Source: a virus. Taken from it: a stretch of 25,570 nt of DNA. Positions within the stretch are counted from its first letter, which is position 1, and each line of letters opens with the position of its first letter. Position numbers and translations under genes: made by a program. The notes below the pieces were generated by a model. The model was not told where the DNA came from. It made no database searches and was given only the letters and a program-made list of their open reading frames with translations. Below, piece by piece: positions 1 to 9,101 of the stretch. The stretch lies in the IMG/VR virus record IMGVR_UViG_3300007538_000162, positions 1 to 25,570 of that record; one strand, written 5' to 3'.

Positions 1-254
1 CCGGGGTAGGTCAGGGTCCACGTCATGCCCGACGCCGACAGCACGACCGAGGACGCCATCCCCGCCATCGACCCCACGGTGAACGTCACCGGGTCCGTCA
101 CGGTGCCGCTGTTCGGCGTCCACGCGACGGTGGACTCGCCCACGATGTCGGCCGAACCCTGGTCCGTGAAGTCGAAGTGCGAGCGGAGGATCATGCCCTT
201 CGTCTGCGCGGGGGTTCCGCCAGCCGCCGCCCCGTAGGTAGTCGGGTGCGCCAT
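1..254 (-). CDS. Partial virion structural protein (N-terminal 84 codons)
   Basis: The start codon at 254-252 overlaps the stop of the preceding gene as TGATG, and the frame stays open to the left edge of the window. The visible protein begins MAHPTTYGAAAGGTPAQTKG and continues with Gly, Ser, Thr and Val-rich sequence predicted to form beta strands. No catalytic motif or signal peptide is visible. It is the last visible gene of the structural operon, after the giant internal protein and a small beta protein, so a tail appendage, fibre or capsid-associated protein is the best guess. The C-terminus is missing because the window ends, not because the gene is broken. The reading frame is secure; the function is inference from position. 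Confidence 0.75.
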   Translation of the reverse strand, partial: MAHPTTYGAAAGGTPAQTKGMILRSHFDFTDQGSADIVGESTVAWTPNSGTVTDPVTFTVGSMAGMASSVVLSASGMTWTLTYP

Positions 255-637
255 CAGATCACGTCCGCGACTTCGTAGTCCACGGTCACGCTCAGGCCGT
301 GCCCCGAGCCGGCATCGGACTCGGCCGTGATGTTCAGCGCCTCGCCGCGGAGCAGCGGGATCGGCTGCGTGAACTGCGTGGACGACCACTCGTCAGCGCC
401 AGCCGACAGGTCCATCGACACGTCGAACAACTGGACCGTCTTGCTGGCGTCGGAGTAGCCGCGGACGTTGAACGTCGCGCCCGCGCCCACGTCGTTCGTC
501 GCACGGACGCCGAGCAGGACGCACGGCCCGGTGAAGGCAGCGCCGCCGCGCAGGGCAGCCCCCACAGCCGTCTCCGACGTGGTGATGCTGGTGATGGCGA
601 GGCCGTCAGTACGGCCGAAGGATCTCTTGTTCAGCAT
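254..637 (-). CDS. Small beta-rich virion protein, 127 aa
   Basis: This 127-residue protein has alternating hydrophobic and polar residues and many Gly, Thr and Ser, as in a compact beta-sandwich. Its C-terminal half (a QPIPLLRGEALNITAESD segment, then VTVDYEV) resembles the end of the 145-residue protein at 14692-15129, which also has an acidic or Gly turn followed by a short strand ending in a V-x-V-x-Y-E motif. The two may be distant paralogues. It lies 12 bases after the giant internal protein gene and overlaps the next gene by TGATG. A virion decoration or appendage role fits its position. I do not recognise a named family. Confidence 0.8.
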   Translation of the reverse strand: MLNKRSFGRTDGLAITSITTSETAVGAALRGGAAFTGPCVLLGVRATNDVGAGATFNVRGYSDASKTVQLFDVSMDLSAGADEWSSTQFTQPIPLLRGEALNITAESDAGSGHGLSVTVDYEVADVI

Positions 638-649
638 GGCGGCTCCAGT

Positions 650-3600
650 CTACTCCGAGTCGTCCTCGGCTTGTTCCTTGACTACCCGCATCTGCGGGAA
701 CTTCAACCTCTCGTCCCAAGGCGCGACCGGCTCCAGTTCGCGGAGGAGACGGTACAGGTCCCGCTCGCGGACCTGTTGGATCTTCTCAGCATCGGCCGTA
801 ACCGGGTACAGGTTCATGCCGGTCATCACCAGCAGCATCCGGTCCACCATGCTCTGCTCCCACTCGGGGTGCAGCGCCGGGTCCTCGGGCGGGATGACGA
901 CGCGCCAGTACGCGGAGAGGATGGAGTTCAGCGGGGTCGCCTGAAGCCGTGCGAGGGCACGCGGGTTGTCCGTCTCGATCCCGAGCTTGCGCTCGCCGTC
1001 AACCGGGCGAAGCGGGCGGCTGGTCTTCAACTGGAGCACCACGTCGCGCAGGTACGGCGGCAGCAGATCGAGGTCGCTCTCGTCCCACCCCGCCTTGTTC
1101 CCGACGTAGGCCCCACGCTCCAGCCGCTCCCCGCGAGCCGTGACGCCGCCGATGTACTGGAGCGCCTGGATCGGGGCGCTCAACTGCCCCACGGCGTCGG
1201 CTCGTTCGTTCGCCGTGATGAACCCAGGGGCGACGGCGCGGGCAAGCGCGACCTTCCGCTCCACCGATTCCAGCACGCCGGTCTGCGGGAGGTCCATCAT
1301 GGCGAGGATCTTCCCCGCGCCCATGTTCAGCAGGACCCGGTGCCGCGCGCCCTGCGGGAGCTGCGCCATCTCCTCGTCGCTGAACTGCCCGCGGTGGTAG
1401 ATGTCCAGCGCCGTCGCGATCGTCGCCCACGGTCCGGGGTTCCGCGCCGCCCATTGCGTCTGGAGCCGGATGTTCCCGGCGTCCCAGGTGTAGAAGCCGA
1501 ACATGCGCTTCAACACGCGACGCTCGAACGGGCTGATCTCGTCGTAGTTCCGCGCCGCCCGCTCGACCTGGCGAACCGCCTGCTCCCGGGTCGCACCCTG
1601 ACGCAATGCCCCGATGTAGAGCGTCGCCCTGAACTGGTCCTCGACCGCGCTGTTCATCTCCGACGTGATCCGCGCCCAGCCCGGAGCCCCGATCGCGCCG
1701 AGCAGTCCAGACACGCCGGGGCTGGCCCCCATCGGTGCGCCGAGCAGGGAGCCGGCGAAGGCCCCTGACGCCCGCGTGGCTGCGCCGGCCAACTTCTTGC
1801 CAGCGTCGGACCACGACGCCTTCGCTGCGCGCTCCAGGACGGCCCTGGCGTCCTTGTCTCGGATGCCAGCCTTGATGTCTCCAGCGAAACCCACGATCTC
1901 GCTGACCGGGACCGACTCGGTGACGGCGCGAGCAAAGGCGTTCCAGAGCCCACCCCGGAGCGTGTCGCGCTCCAGCAGGTCCACGGCGGGGGAGACGTCC
2001 CTGGAGCCAGAGGCCATCCCGGTGGACTTGATCGGCCGGTCGTCGTACAGCCGCACGTCGCGCTTCGATGACGAGCCGGCCTGCACGAGCCCCTGCTCGC
2101 GGCGGAACGCTTCGGACCGACCCGTCGAGTGGATGTTGTCCTCGAGCATCTGCATCTCGAGGTCGCGCATGGTCATGGTGCGAGCGCCGATGCGGATCTC
2201 AGCGTCGGGCTTCAGGCCGGCGACGACGGACGACGCGATCAGGTGGTTCGTCGGACTGAGCATCGCCTCCGGGTTGACCTGCACACCGCTCATCAGGTTG
2301 CCGACGATGTTCGTGGACGTGTAACCGACCGGGCTGCGCCACGTCGTCAACTGCTGCTTCGCCCAGGCGTGGACCCCATCGTAGGCAGCAGCAACGGCGT
2401 CGCCGGTCGTCGGCTCGAACACCGTCCGCGCGACGTTCCGCCCGCTGACCGACTCCTCGAGCTTCTTCCGAGGCGCCGCGCCGTCCTTGTAGAACCAGTT
2501 TACGAACTCCGCGACCGGCTTCGGCAGGTACAGCGGCGTCTCCAGCGCGTGCTCCGCGCCCTTGATGTACGCCATCAGCTCCGGCTTCGCGAGCACCGGG
2601 TTCTCGCCCACGAACTTGTTGAAGACCTCAGCCGAGGTCATCCCCGACTCCAGGTTCATCACGATCGTGTCCTCCAGGTGCTTCAACTCGGGCGGCAGGC
2701 CGACCCGGTTGTGCGCGCCGACCATCGGGCCGGAATCGACCATCGCGTAGCCGATCGCGTCCGCATGCAGCTCGCCGTCCCAGCCGAACGTCCGCGCGAT
2801 GCGCTGGCCCATCGGGAAGCGGGCGCGGAGGTCAGCGATGAAGTGGCGGTCCGCGATGGCGCTGTCGGCCTCCTTCAAGAAGTGGGAGATCAGCGGGATC
2901 GGGTCGTGGTTGTAGGGGGCGAGGTTCTGCCACTCGCGCTTGAGTGTCGCCTCGCGCCACTCCGCAGGGATCGGCCCGGTCTTGCCCTCTGCCTTCCACA
3001 ACTGCTTCAGCCCGTCCTCGACGGCGCGGGCCTGGCGCACGGACAGGCGGTCCCCGGCGATGTCCACCATGCCGGGGGTCAGGTAGGACGGGGAGATGAT
3101 CTCGCCCGCGAGCGCCTTCTGCTTCGACAGCCCGTCCCACTTCGTCAGGTTCGGGAGCAGGCGGGTCAGGTCCAGGTTCGCCACGATGTCGTCAACCGAC
3201 GCGCCGCGGACCCCCTGCTCGGCCAGGTGCTCGTGGAGTTCCCGGGCGTAGCGTCGAAGCATCTTCCGCAGGTTGTCGGCGTTGCGACGGATGTGCTCGG
3301 GCTGGTCCTTCGGTGGCGGGCGCTTCCCGGTCGCGAGTTCGACGACCTTCGTCCGCTCGTGCGGCTGCAAGTCGTTGAACTCCTCCATGTGACGGACGCG
3401 GGCGAACAGGCCGTTGACCTCCTTCTCGTTGAGAGCCGCCTCGCGGGTCATCTGCGCGTAGTAGTCGTGGACGAAGGCGGCTGGGTCGCCGGTCTTGGGG
3501 CGGGTCGCAGCGGCCTTACGCTGGAGCCTCCCGAGTTCCTTCTGCTTCACGCCGATGTCGTTCTTCGCCTGCTTCAGCGCGTGCTTCGCCTCTGAGAGCA

Positions 3601-6600
3601 TCGCCTTCACGACGACGACTTGTTCCTCCATCGCATCGAGCACGCTGCTTGACTCGGGCGGCGTCGCCACGCGATCCAGCCGGCGCCCGCTGGCGTGTGC
3701 CATCGTCTCGCTCTCGCCCGAGTAGGCACTCCTGCCGATGTTCTTCTGGTCCCACCCGTAGGTGACGCCCTGCCCGCCCATGTTCTCGGCGGCGTCCACA
3801 AGCTCGTCGGCGGCATCCTGGCCGTGGCGAAGTCGCAGGCGCATGGACTTCAGGTTCGCGGCATGCGCGTCGATCTCGGCCTTGAGCCGAATCGAGTGGT
3901 CGCGAAGGTCGTTGATCTCGACCAGCAGTTCGTCGGCGGCTTCGGACTTCTTCAGCCACTCGTCCCACGCGCTGAGAGTCGGCTCCGCGCCCGATGCGTC
4001 GTGCCGCGTGCTCGCGTTCTGGACGATCTTCTTCCGCGCCTTGTCCGTCATCGGCTTGCGGTCCGACTCCAGTACGCGCATGACCCGACTACGGGCGCGT
4101 TCGGCGGCTTCGTTGGCGAGCAGCCACACGTCGTCCCCGCCGTCGATCAGTTCGATAGCAGCGTCGAGATCGCCCTTCTTCAAGGCCTTCTGCGCCCGCG
4201 TCACGTCCGCGCCCCGCGACTTCGCCGTCTCGGCCATCTCAGCGAGCACCTTCCGCGCCACGGCGTCTGCGGCGGCGTTGGCGGCGATGTCGGCCTTCGC
4301 CCGGAGTCGAGCCAGCCCCTCGGCGCGGTCAGCGAGAACCGGCGACGACACAAGTTCCGCGATCTCGGGGAGGTCGCTTCGGAGCTTGTTCAGCCCCTTC
4401 GTGAACGCCTGCGCCGCCAGGAGTTCCAGGGTGAACGACTCGCCGGTGCCGCCAGCGCGGGCGGCGTCGTCCATCGCGCGGAGCGCGGCGGCGGCGGCTA
4501 TGATCCGCCCGCTGTCACCGTCGTCCAGCACCTTCAGCGTGTCGTAGGCATCGTCCCCGAGCACGTCCACGAGGGACTGGATGTACGCGCGCCGCTTGTC
4601 CGCGATGATCGCAGCGGTCCGGTTGTTCCGCTGCAAACCGTCCACGAGGTCCGCGAACATGGCCGGGTGCATCACCTCGCCCCGCGCGTAGGCACCCCAG
4701 TAGGACGTCGCGGTCGGGCCGGCGAGCGGCTGCGCGGAACGCGGGCCGTGGACCATCGACGTCAGCGTGCGCTGGAGATGCTCCGTCCCGAACCACGACG
4801 AGCGCGATCCCAGTACCTTCCGCCCGAACGCCGTCCTGCTCAGGTAGCGCGAGGTCGCCGCCGCCGCCTTCAGCCGAGCCGCGTCGTTGATGGCGAGGAT
4901 TCGCTTCGGCGCGTCCTGCGACAAGATGGCCGAGCCGTCCTCTGCGATCCCGACGAGCGTTCCGCCCGCAGCGTCGGCCTCCTTCAGCGCAGCAGCGAAC
5001 GCCGCCTCGGCCTCGGGGATGTATGTGGCGCGGTAGTCAGCGAACGCCTCGGGCGTCTCGGGGAGTTTGACGCCCTTCGGAGCCGCGTCGTCCAGCCACT
5101 TGTCCCAGGCCAGCAGCGTCCGATGGTCGCCCTTCAGCGGCGCGTCGTGCCGGTGGGACACGTCCACCAGTTCGATCATGCGGCGGTTGAACTCCATCTG
5201 CGCGGCGATCGAAGCAGCGTCCTGACCCTCGGCGGCGCTGCGTCGGGCCTCCGTCACTATCTGGAGCAGCGCCTCGCGCTCCTGGTTGACCTCATCCAGT
5301 TCGACGTGCCACGACTCGACCGCGAACGCGGAGTTCGGGGTGTCCGCGAGAGCGTCGATCTCGGCCTGGATCACCTTCGCGTCGTTTTCGAGGATCTGCA
5401 TCCGAGCGCCGGCAGTCCGCTCCACCGTCGCCAGTTTTTCGGCAACGCGGGCGCGGGCGGTCGTGGAGATCGCCGCGTGGGCGTCGTCCATGATCCGCAT
5501 CCCGGTTCGACTCAGGTTGATCCCGGCATGCGCGGCGAGATCGACCGGCCAGGACAGCGCCGTCGAGATGTCCGTCACGACCATGAGCGGGACCGCCATG
5601 AAACTGCGCGAACCCTTGTTCCCGTCCGCGATCGCCTCGTTCATCGCGATCCGCCAGCGGTCGGTCGTCCCCTTCGCAGACTCCCCAGGCAGCGCCGCAC
5701 CACGTCCCAGCATCCCAGGCAGCAGCAACTCCTGCGCGTCCTCGGGCATATCGGCGGCGACGCCCATGTACGCCATCTTGGTGAGCGCCGTCTCGATCGG
5801 GTCCACCAGCGCGGCGTCCACTTCGTCCACCATGCGCGCCACTTCGTCGGGGTGCAGTTCGAGGTCGAACACGTCCCCGGACTCCCCGAGCAGCGTGGAG
5901 TACATGTCGTGGACGAACCCGAACGCCTCATCCACGAAGCTCTCAGGCGGCGACCTGAACTCCTGATGGAACACCGACGCGCCGAGTTTGTCGATCTCGG
6001 GCTCCGTCATCACGAACGCCTCGGGGACGGCGTTGTCCATCTGCATCGACAGGTACTCGCCTGCGGACAGCAGCGGCGCGTCAGGCGCGTTCGCGAGGCT
6101 CCACTCGACCTGCCGCCGCACGCGGGACTTCGCCGCAGTAGCGGCGGCTCCAGACGCCTGCACGTCCCAGGTGTAGTGGTACACGGTTTCGAGTACCTTC
6201 AGCAGCCCCTTGACGGGGAGCATCCCGGTGCTAAACCCCTTCTTCGCCCCCTCCATCGCGAAGCCGCCAGCCGCGTTGACGATGCTCGTCGCCCGCTCGC
6301 CGCGCTCCAGCGCGCCCATCTCCGGGTCAACGTAGGACGACACATCCACGACGAACTGCCCGGTGGCCGGGTCCACGGCGACGGGGAGGCCTCGCCGCTT
6401 CACCAGGGCGAGAGCGTCCTCGCGGTTCTGGCCCTCGGTCAGCAGCCCGACGTTCTCCAGCAGCCGCAGGTTCCGCACGCCGCTTGCCTTCGGCGGGAAC
6501 TTGTTGAGCTGGTTCATCAGGATCTGCTCGTCCGACAGGGCGAACACGTCGTCGTCGGGGTTCGACGCTACGACGGGGGCGGTGGACGGCTCGACGGGTA

Positions 6601-6664
6601 CGCCGCCGAACCGGCTACCCGTTGTCGGTTCGTCCTCTGCCGGGACCCCGCCGAAACGACTCAT
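650..6664 (-). CDS. Giant internal virion / DNA-ejection protein, 2004 aa
   Basis: At 2004 residues this is by far the largest gene, and it probably travels inside the capsid as part of the DNA-ejection apparatus. The N-terminus holds a tandem motif, SRFGGVP at residues 2-8 and again at about 17-23. Long helical and coiled-coil stretches lie near residues 400-500, 910-960 and 1005-1060. A motif of the form RHDA-x(n)-TL-x-AWD-x-WL occurs twice, near residues 503-525 and 887-904. A Gly/Ala-rich hydrophobic segment lies near 1638-1661. It is followed by a segment reading SPFERRVLKRMFGFYTWDAGN near 1710-1730, which resembles a signature I know from C-terminal regions of other very large phage proteins. 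No lysozyme, transglycosylase, RNA polymerase or protease active site is recognisable. The start overlaps the stop of the 570-residue protein gene as TGATG. Tape measure is the main alternative, but no tail-tube genes accompany it. Confidence 0.85.
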   Translation of the reverse strand: MSRFGGVPAEDEPTTGSRFGGVPVEPSTAPVVASNPDDDVFALSDEQILMNQLNKFPPKASGVRNLRLLENVGLLTEGQNREDALALVKRRGLPVAVDPATGQFVVDVSSYVDPEMGALERGERATSIVNAAGGFAMEGAKKGFSTGMLPVKGLLKVLETVYHYTWDVQASGAAATAAKSRVRRQVEWSLANAPDAPLLSAGEYLSMQMDNAVPEAFVMTEPEIDKLGASVFHQEFRSPPESFVDEAFGFVHDMYSTLLGESGDVFDLELHPDEVARMVDEVDAALVDPIETALTKMAYMGVAADMPEDAQELLLPGMLGRGAALPGESAKGTTDRWRIAMNEAIADGNKGSRSFMAVPLMVVTDISTALSWPVDLAAHAGINLSRTGMRIMDDAHAAISTTARARVAEKLATVERTAGARMQILENDAKVIQAEIDALADTPNSAFAVESWHVELDEVNQEREALLQIVTEARRSAAEGQDAASIAAQMEFNRRMIELVDVSHRHDAPLKGDHRTLLAWDKWLDDAAPKGVKLPETPEAFADYRATYIPEAEAAFAAALKEADAAGGTLVGIAEDGSAILSQDAPKRILAINDAARLKAAAATSRYLSRTAFGRKVLGSRSSWFGTEHLQRTLTSMVHGPRSAQPLAGPTATSYWGAYARGEVMHPAMFADLVDGLQRNNRTAAIIADKRRAYIQSLVDVLGDDAYDTLKVLDDGDSGRIIAAAAALRAMDDAARAGGTGESFTLELLAAQAFTKGLNKLRSDLPEIAELVSSPVLADRAEGLARLRAKADIAANAAADAVARKVLAEMAETAKSRGADVTRAQKALKKGDLDAAIELIDGGDDVWLLANEAAERARSRVMRVLESDRKPMTDKARKKIVQNASTRHDASGAEPTLSAWDEWLKKSEAADELLVEINDLRDHSIRLKAEIDAHAANLKSMRLRLRHGQDAADELVDAAENMGGQGVTYGWDQKNIGRSAYSGESETMAHASGRRLDRVATPPESSSVLDAMEEQVVVVKAMLSEAKHALKQAKNDIGVKQKELGRLQRKAAATRPKTGDPAAFVHDYYAQMTREAALNEKEVNGLFARVRHMEEFNDLQPHERTKVVELATGKRPPPKDQPEHIRRNADNLRKMLRRYARELHEHLAEQGVRGASVDDIVANLDLTRLLPNLTKWDGLSKQKALAGEIISPSYLTPGMVDIAGDRLSVRQARAVEDGLKQLWKAEGKTGPIPAEWREATLKREWQNLAPYNHDPIPLISHFLKEADSAIADRHFIADLRARFPMGQRIARTFGWDGELHADAIGYAMVDSGPMVGAHNRVGLPPELKHLEDTIVMNLESGMTSAEVFNKFVGENPVLAKPELMAYIKGAEHALETPLYLPKPVAEFVNWFYKDGAAPRKKLEESVSGRNVARTVFEPTTGDAVAAAYDGVHAWAKQQLTTWRSPVGYTSTNIVGNLMSGVQVNPEAMLSPTNHLIASSVVAGLKPDAEIRIGARTMTMRDLEMQMLEDNIHSTGRSEAFRREQGLVQAGSSSKRDVRLYDDRPIKSTGMASGSRDVSPAVDLLERDTLRGGLWNAFARAVTESVPVSEIVGFAGDIKAGIRDKDARAVLERAAKASWSDAGKKLAGAATRASGAFAGSLLGAPMGASPGVSGLLGAIGAPGWARITSEMNSAVEDQFRATLYIGALRQGATREQAVRQVERAARNYDEISPFERRVLKRMFGFYTWDAGNIRLQTQWAARNPGPWATIATALDIYHRGQFSDEEMAQLPQGARHRVLLNMGAGKILAMMDLPQTGVLESVERKVALARAVAPGFITANERADAVGQLSAPIQALQYIGGVTARGERLERGAYVGNKAGWDESDLDLLPPYLRDVVLQLKTSRPLRPVDGERKLGIETDNPRALARLQATPLNSILSAYWRVVIPPEDPALHPEWEQSMVDRMLLVMTGMNLYPVTADAEKIQQVRERDLYRLLRELEPVAPWDERLKFPQMRVVKEQAEDDSE

Positions 6665-8376
6665 CAGGGCTTCCTGTAGACGGGGCCGTTCGGCTCCTCG
6701 CGGTACTCGGCGCGAGGCGGCAGGGCGTCGAATTCCTCCTTCGTCTCCACGATCGGAAGGTCGCCCGCTCCATCGGTGAAGTCAGCCGCCTTGTCCATCC
6801 CGGCGATGTTGCGGAGGCCACGGATGCCCTCGAGCTGCTGCGCCTCGGCAGGCGCGAACTTCTCGAGCACGCTGATCGCCCGCTGCTTCGACTCCGCAGT
6901 CGGAGACGTCCAGTAGGCGTCGTATGCGGCCTTGAACTCCTTGGCGGCTGCCCCGGTCAGGCCCGACCCGGCGCGGACCAGCGCCTCCAGCGTCTTGCGG
7001 CGCTCGGCGGAAGCGGCCGTCGCGGCGCGCGACTTGTCCACATGGGAGTAGGAGTGCGACGTGCGCGGAGCGGTAGCCGTCTTGCGCCGCGCCTCCTCCT
7101 CGGCCAGCCGTCGCCCGGCATCGCGCTGCGCCCGAGCCTCCCGAGTGACGTCGGCAACGGCAAGGTGCGCCGGAGTCCCGTCCTCGACCATCTGCGCGAC
7201 CCGCTCGCCCCACAGCTTCGCCTGCTGCCAGTCGTCGGTGTCCACGCCCATGAACTGAGCCGCGTAGCCCATCGCCTTCTGCTTCAGCGGGTCGGCTGCC
7301 TGGCCCTCTGCCTTGCCTGCGCCCAAGTACTTCGCCGTGTACGCCGCGATCTGCTTCTTGTTGACAGCGCGAGCGAACGCGGTCACGCGCTCCACCAGCC
7401 CGTCCAAATCCTCGGGGATCTGCCCGCCGAACGCATCGAAGATCTTGGGGTCGCCCGTCCGCTTGTAGAGCATCACGGCGCGAGCCACGGCGGTCGGGTC
7501 GAGGATCACGTCCTCGCCGGCACCGAGTTCCAGCGCAGGGTTCGGGAGCCCCGACTCCATCGACGCAGCGCGAGCCATGTCCGCGTCGGCGCGGCGCTTC
7601 GCGTCCCGCTCGTCCATGATCGCGCGCCCGTACTGGTCGCCTTCCTCCGCACCGCGAGCCAGGTCCTGCCGACTCGGGCCGACGCCGCCGAGCCCGCCGA
7701 GCGACTCCATCGCAGCCGTCAGCCGATCCGGCGACGACACGGACGGCCGACGCCCCGGCGACGGGACACGCTGCGGACCCTCCGCGCCTGGAACGACGGA
7801 CGCCTCCGCGGGCTCGCCGCGCGACTGCTGGAGGATGTGCTGCTGGATCTGCGCGTTGCGCTGGTTCACGCCCGCGCTGGACGCTCGGCCAGCGAGCATC
7901 GCGTCGTCCGCGAACTCAGCCGCCATCAGCTCGTCCTCGGCCAGCGACCGCTCATTCCGGCTCGCCGCCGCCTGACGCTGCGCCTCCGACTTCTGGAACG
8001 CGGCATCGTCCAGTTCAGCGGCGGCGGCGTTCCGGTCGAACGGCGGCATCTCCTGTGGCGGGGCGGCAGATGTCACACCCCTGCTCTTGCGCTGGGTCGC
8101 GGCGGTCCCGAGCACGCCGCCCAGGTTCAGGGGCTCCAGAGGGTCCAGCGTCGCAGCGACACCGGCGTCCTCGAGGGCGAGGTTGCGCGCGAAGTCGAGT
8201 TCCTGCCGGTCCGCGACCTGACGCTGGATTTCCATCTGCTGCTGCTGGGCCGCGAGCTGCTGGCCCATCTGCATGCCGCGGACGATCCCCTGGAACACTT
8301 CCGCGATCCCAGCGCCCACCACGTCGCGCTTCTGCGCGCCCGGATCGACGTATCCGCCAGGGCTGACGACCGGCAT
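6664..8376 (-). CDS. Putative internal virion / ejection protein, 570 aa
   Basis: The protein is rich in Ala, Gln, Glu and Arg and mostly helical, with Gln-rich sequence near residues 36-55 and low-complexity Pro/Ser linkers near 190-225. Its C-terminus reads IVETKEEFDALPPRAEYREE and then ends NGPVYRKP. This resembles a short tail found at the ends of many phage virion proteins (hydrophobic-x-x-x-E-x-F/Y-x-x-LP, acidic residues, G, basic end). That tail is known by pattern only and its role is unknown. The gene overlaps its neighbours by TGATG on both sides. It sits between two smaller Ala-rich proteins and the 2004-residue protein, the usual grouping of podovirus ejection proteins. Function is inferred from composition and position. 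Confidence 0.8.
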   Translation of the reverse strand: MPVVSPGGYVDPGAQKRDVVGAGIAEVFQGIVRGMQMGQQLAAQQQQMEIQRQVADRQELDFARNLALEDAGVAATLDPLEPLNLGGVLGTAATQRKSRGVTSAAPPQEMPPFDRNAAAAELDDAAFQKSEAQRQAAASRNERSLAEDELMAAEFADDAMLAGRASSAGVNQRNAQIQQHILQQSRGEPAEASVVPGAEGPQRVPSPGRRPSVSSPDRLTAAMESLGGLGGVGPSRQDLARGAEEGDQYGRAIMDERDAKRRADADMARAASMESGLPNPALELGAGEDVILDPTAVARAVMLYKRTGDPKIFDAFGGQIPEDLDGLVERVTAFARAVNKKQIAAYTAKYLGAGKAEGQAADPLKQKAMGYAAQFMGVDTDDWQQAKLWGERVAQMVEDGTPAHLAVADVTREARAQRDAGRRLAEEEARRKTATAPRTSHSYSHVDKSRAATAASAERRKTLEALVRAGSGLTGAAAKEFKAAYDAYWTSPTAESKQRAISVLEKFAPAEAQQLEGIRGLRNIAGMDKAADFTDGAGDLPIVETKEEFDALPPRAEYREEPNGPVYRKP

Positions 8377-9101
8377 CAGACGACTCCCAGCCGACGACGG
8401 CGTTCTTCTTCCGTCTCGACGCGCCCGACGCCGCCGCCGCCGACACGCTGCGCGAGCGTGCTGGAGAGCGTGTCGAGCCCGCTGCCGCCAGCGCCGGCCC
8501 CGCCGAAGGACTGGCCCTCCACGAAGCCGCTGCGCTGCGAAGGGTCGCCTTGGACGTTGATCTTCGGCACCGAGGACCCACCGCCACCAGCAGCGGCGCT
8601 CGCGCCGGTCCCGACGATCTCCATCGCCATCTGGAAGATCTTGTTGAAGGTTTCAGCATCCGTCGTCTTCTGTCGGGGCGTCGCGAGTCTTTTCAACTCG
8701 CTGGCTCGGAAGCCCTGGATGTCTTCATCGAACTGAGCCCGAGCACGCTCCGACGACCGGGCCTGCGCTTCCTGCGAACTGCTGGAGAGCGCGGAGCCGA
8801 GAGCCGCCCCCTGCGCGGTCCCTGCGATCCCGAGGCGGCGGCTCAGTTCGTCGTTCCGCCCGCTCTGCGCGACCTGCTGGTTCACGCCCAGCGTCTGCCG
8901 GTCCCGGAGGAACGACGACAGCCGCGACTGCTCCTGCGGAAGCACGAATCGCTCGTACTTCTCCTGCATCGTCAGCGGGCGCCCGCCGACCTGCTGCACC
9001 CCGAAGCCGGCGTCGGCAGTGAACCCCTCCCCCGGCTCGCTGCCGGCGTGCGGGAGCCCGAACCCCGTCTCAGCGGAGACGTTCTTGTACGGTTCAGCCA
9101 C
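8376..9101 (-). CDS. Putative internal virion protein, 241 aa (GTG start)
   Basis: The start is chosen as GTG at 9101-9099 because a strong AAGGAGG lies about seven bases upstream and the GTGGCTGA overlap places the previous gene's stop inside it; an upstream in-frame start would run deep into that gene. The 241-residue protein has Gly/Pro-rich ends and a central helical region with a QEKYERFVLPQEQSRLSSFL segment and an Ala/Ser-rich stretch. The C-terminal 60 residues are Gly-rich and end in a run of Glu and Arg. Together with the 152- and 570-residue neighbours it resembles the small, low-complexity ejection proteins of short-tailed phages. No catalytic motif is seen. Confidence 0.8.
   Translation of the reverse strand: MAEPYKNVSAETGFGLPHAGSEPGEGFTADAGFGVQQVGGRPLTMQEKYERFVLPQEQSRLSSFLRDRQTLGVNQQVAQSGRNDELSRRLGIAGTAQGAALGSALSSSSQEAQARSSERARAQFDEDIQGFRASELKRLATPRQKTTDAETFNKIFQMAMEIVGTGASAAAGGGGSSVPKINVQGDPSQRSGFVEGQSFGGAGAGGSGLDTLSSTLAQRVGGGGVGRVETEEERRRRLGVV

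Noticed and set aside
299-1768. 489-codon plus-strand open frame
   Set aside because: It is a shadow of the small beta protein gene and of the giant protein C-terminus, with Arg/Val-rich low-quality composition.
650-6664. Tape-measure protein
   Set aside because: There are no tail-tube, tail-chaperone or sheath genes nearby, and order and composition fit an internal ejection protein better, although this cannot be fully excluded.
3695-6679. 994-codon plus-strand open frame opposite the giant gene
   Set aside because: It is antisense to a well-supported gene, is Arg/Leu/His-rich as expected for a high-GC shadow frame, and has no ribosome site or recognisable domain.
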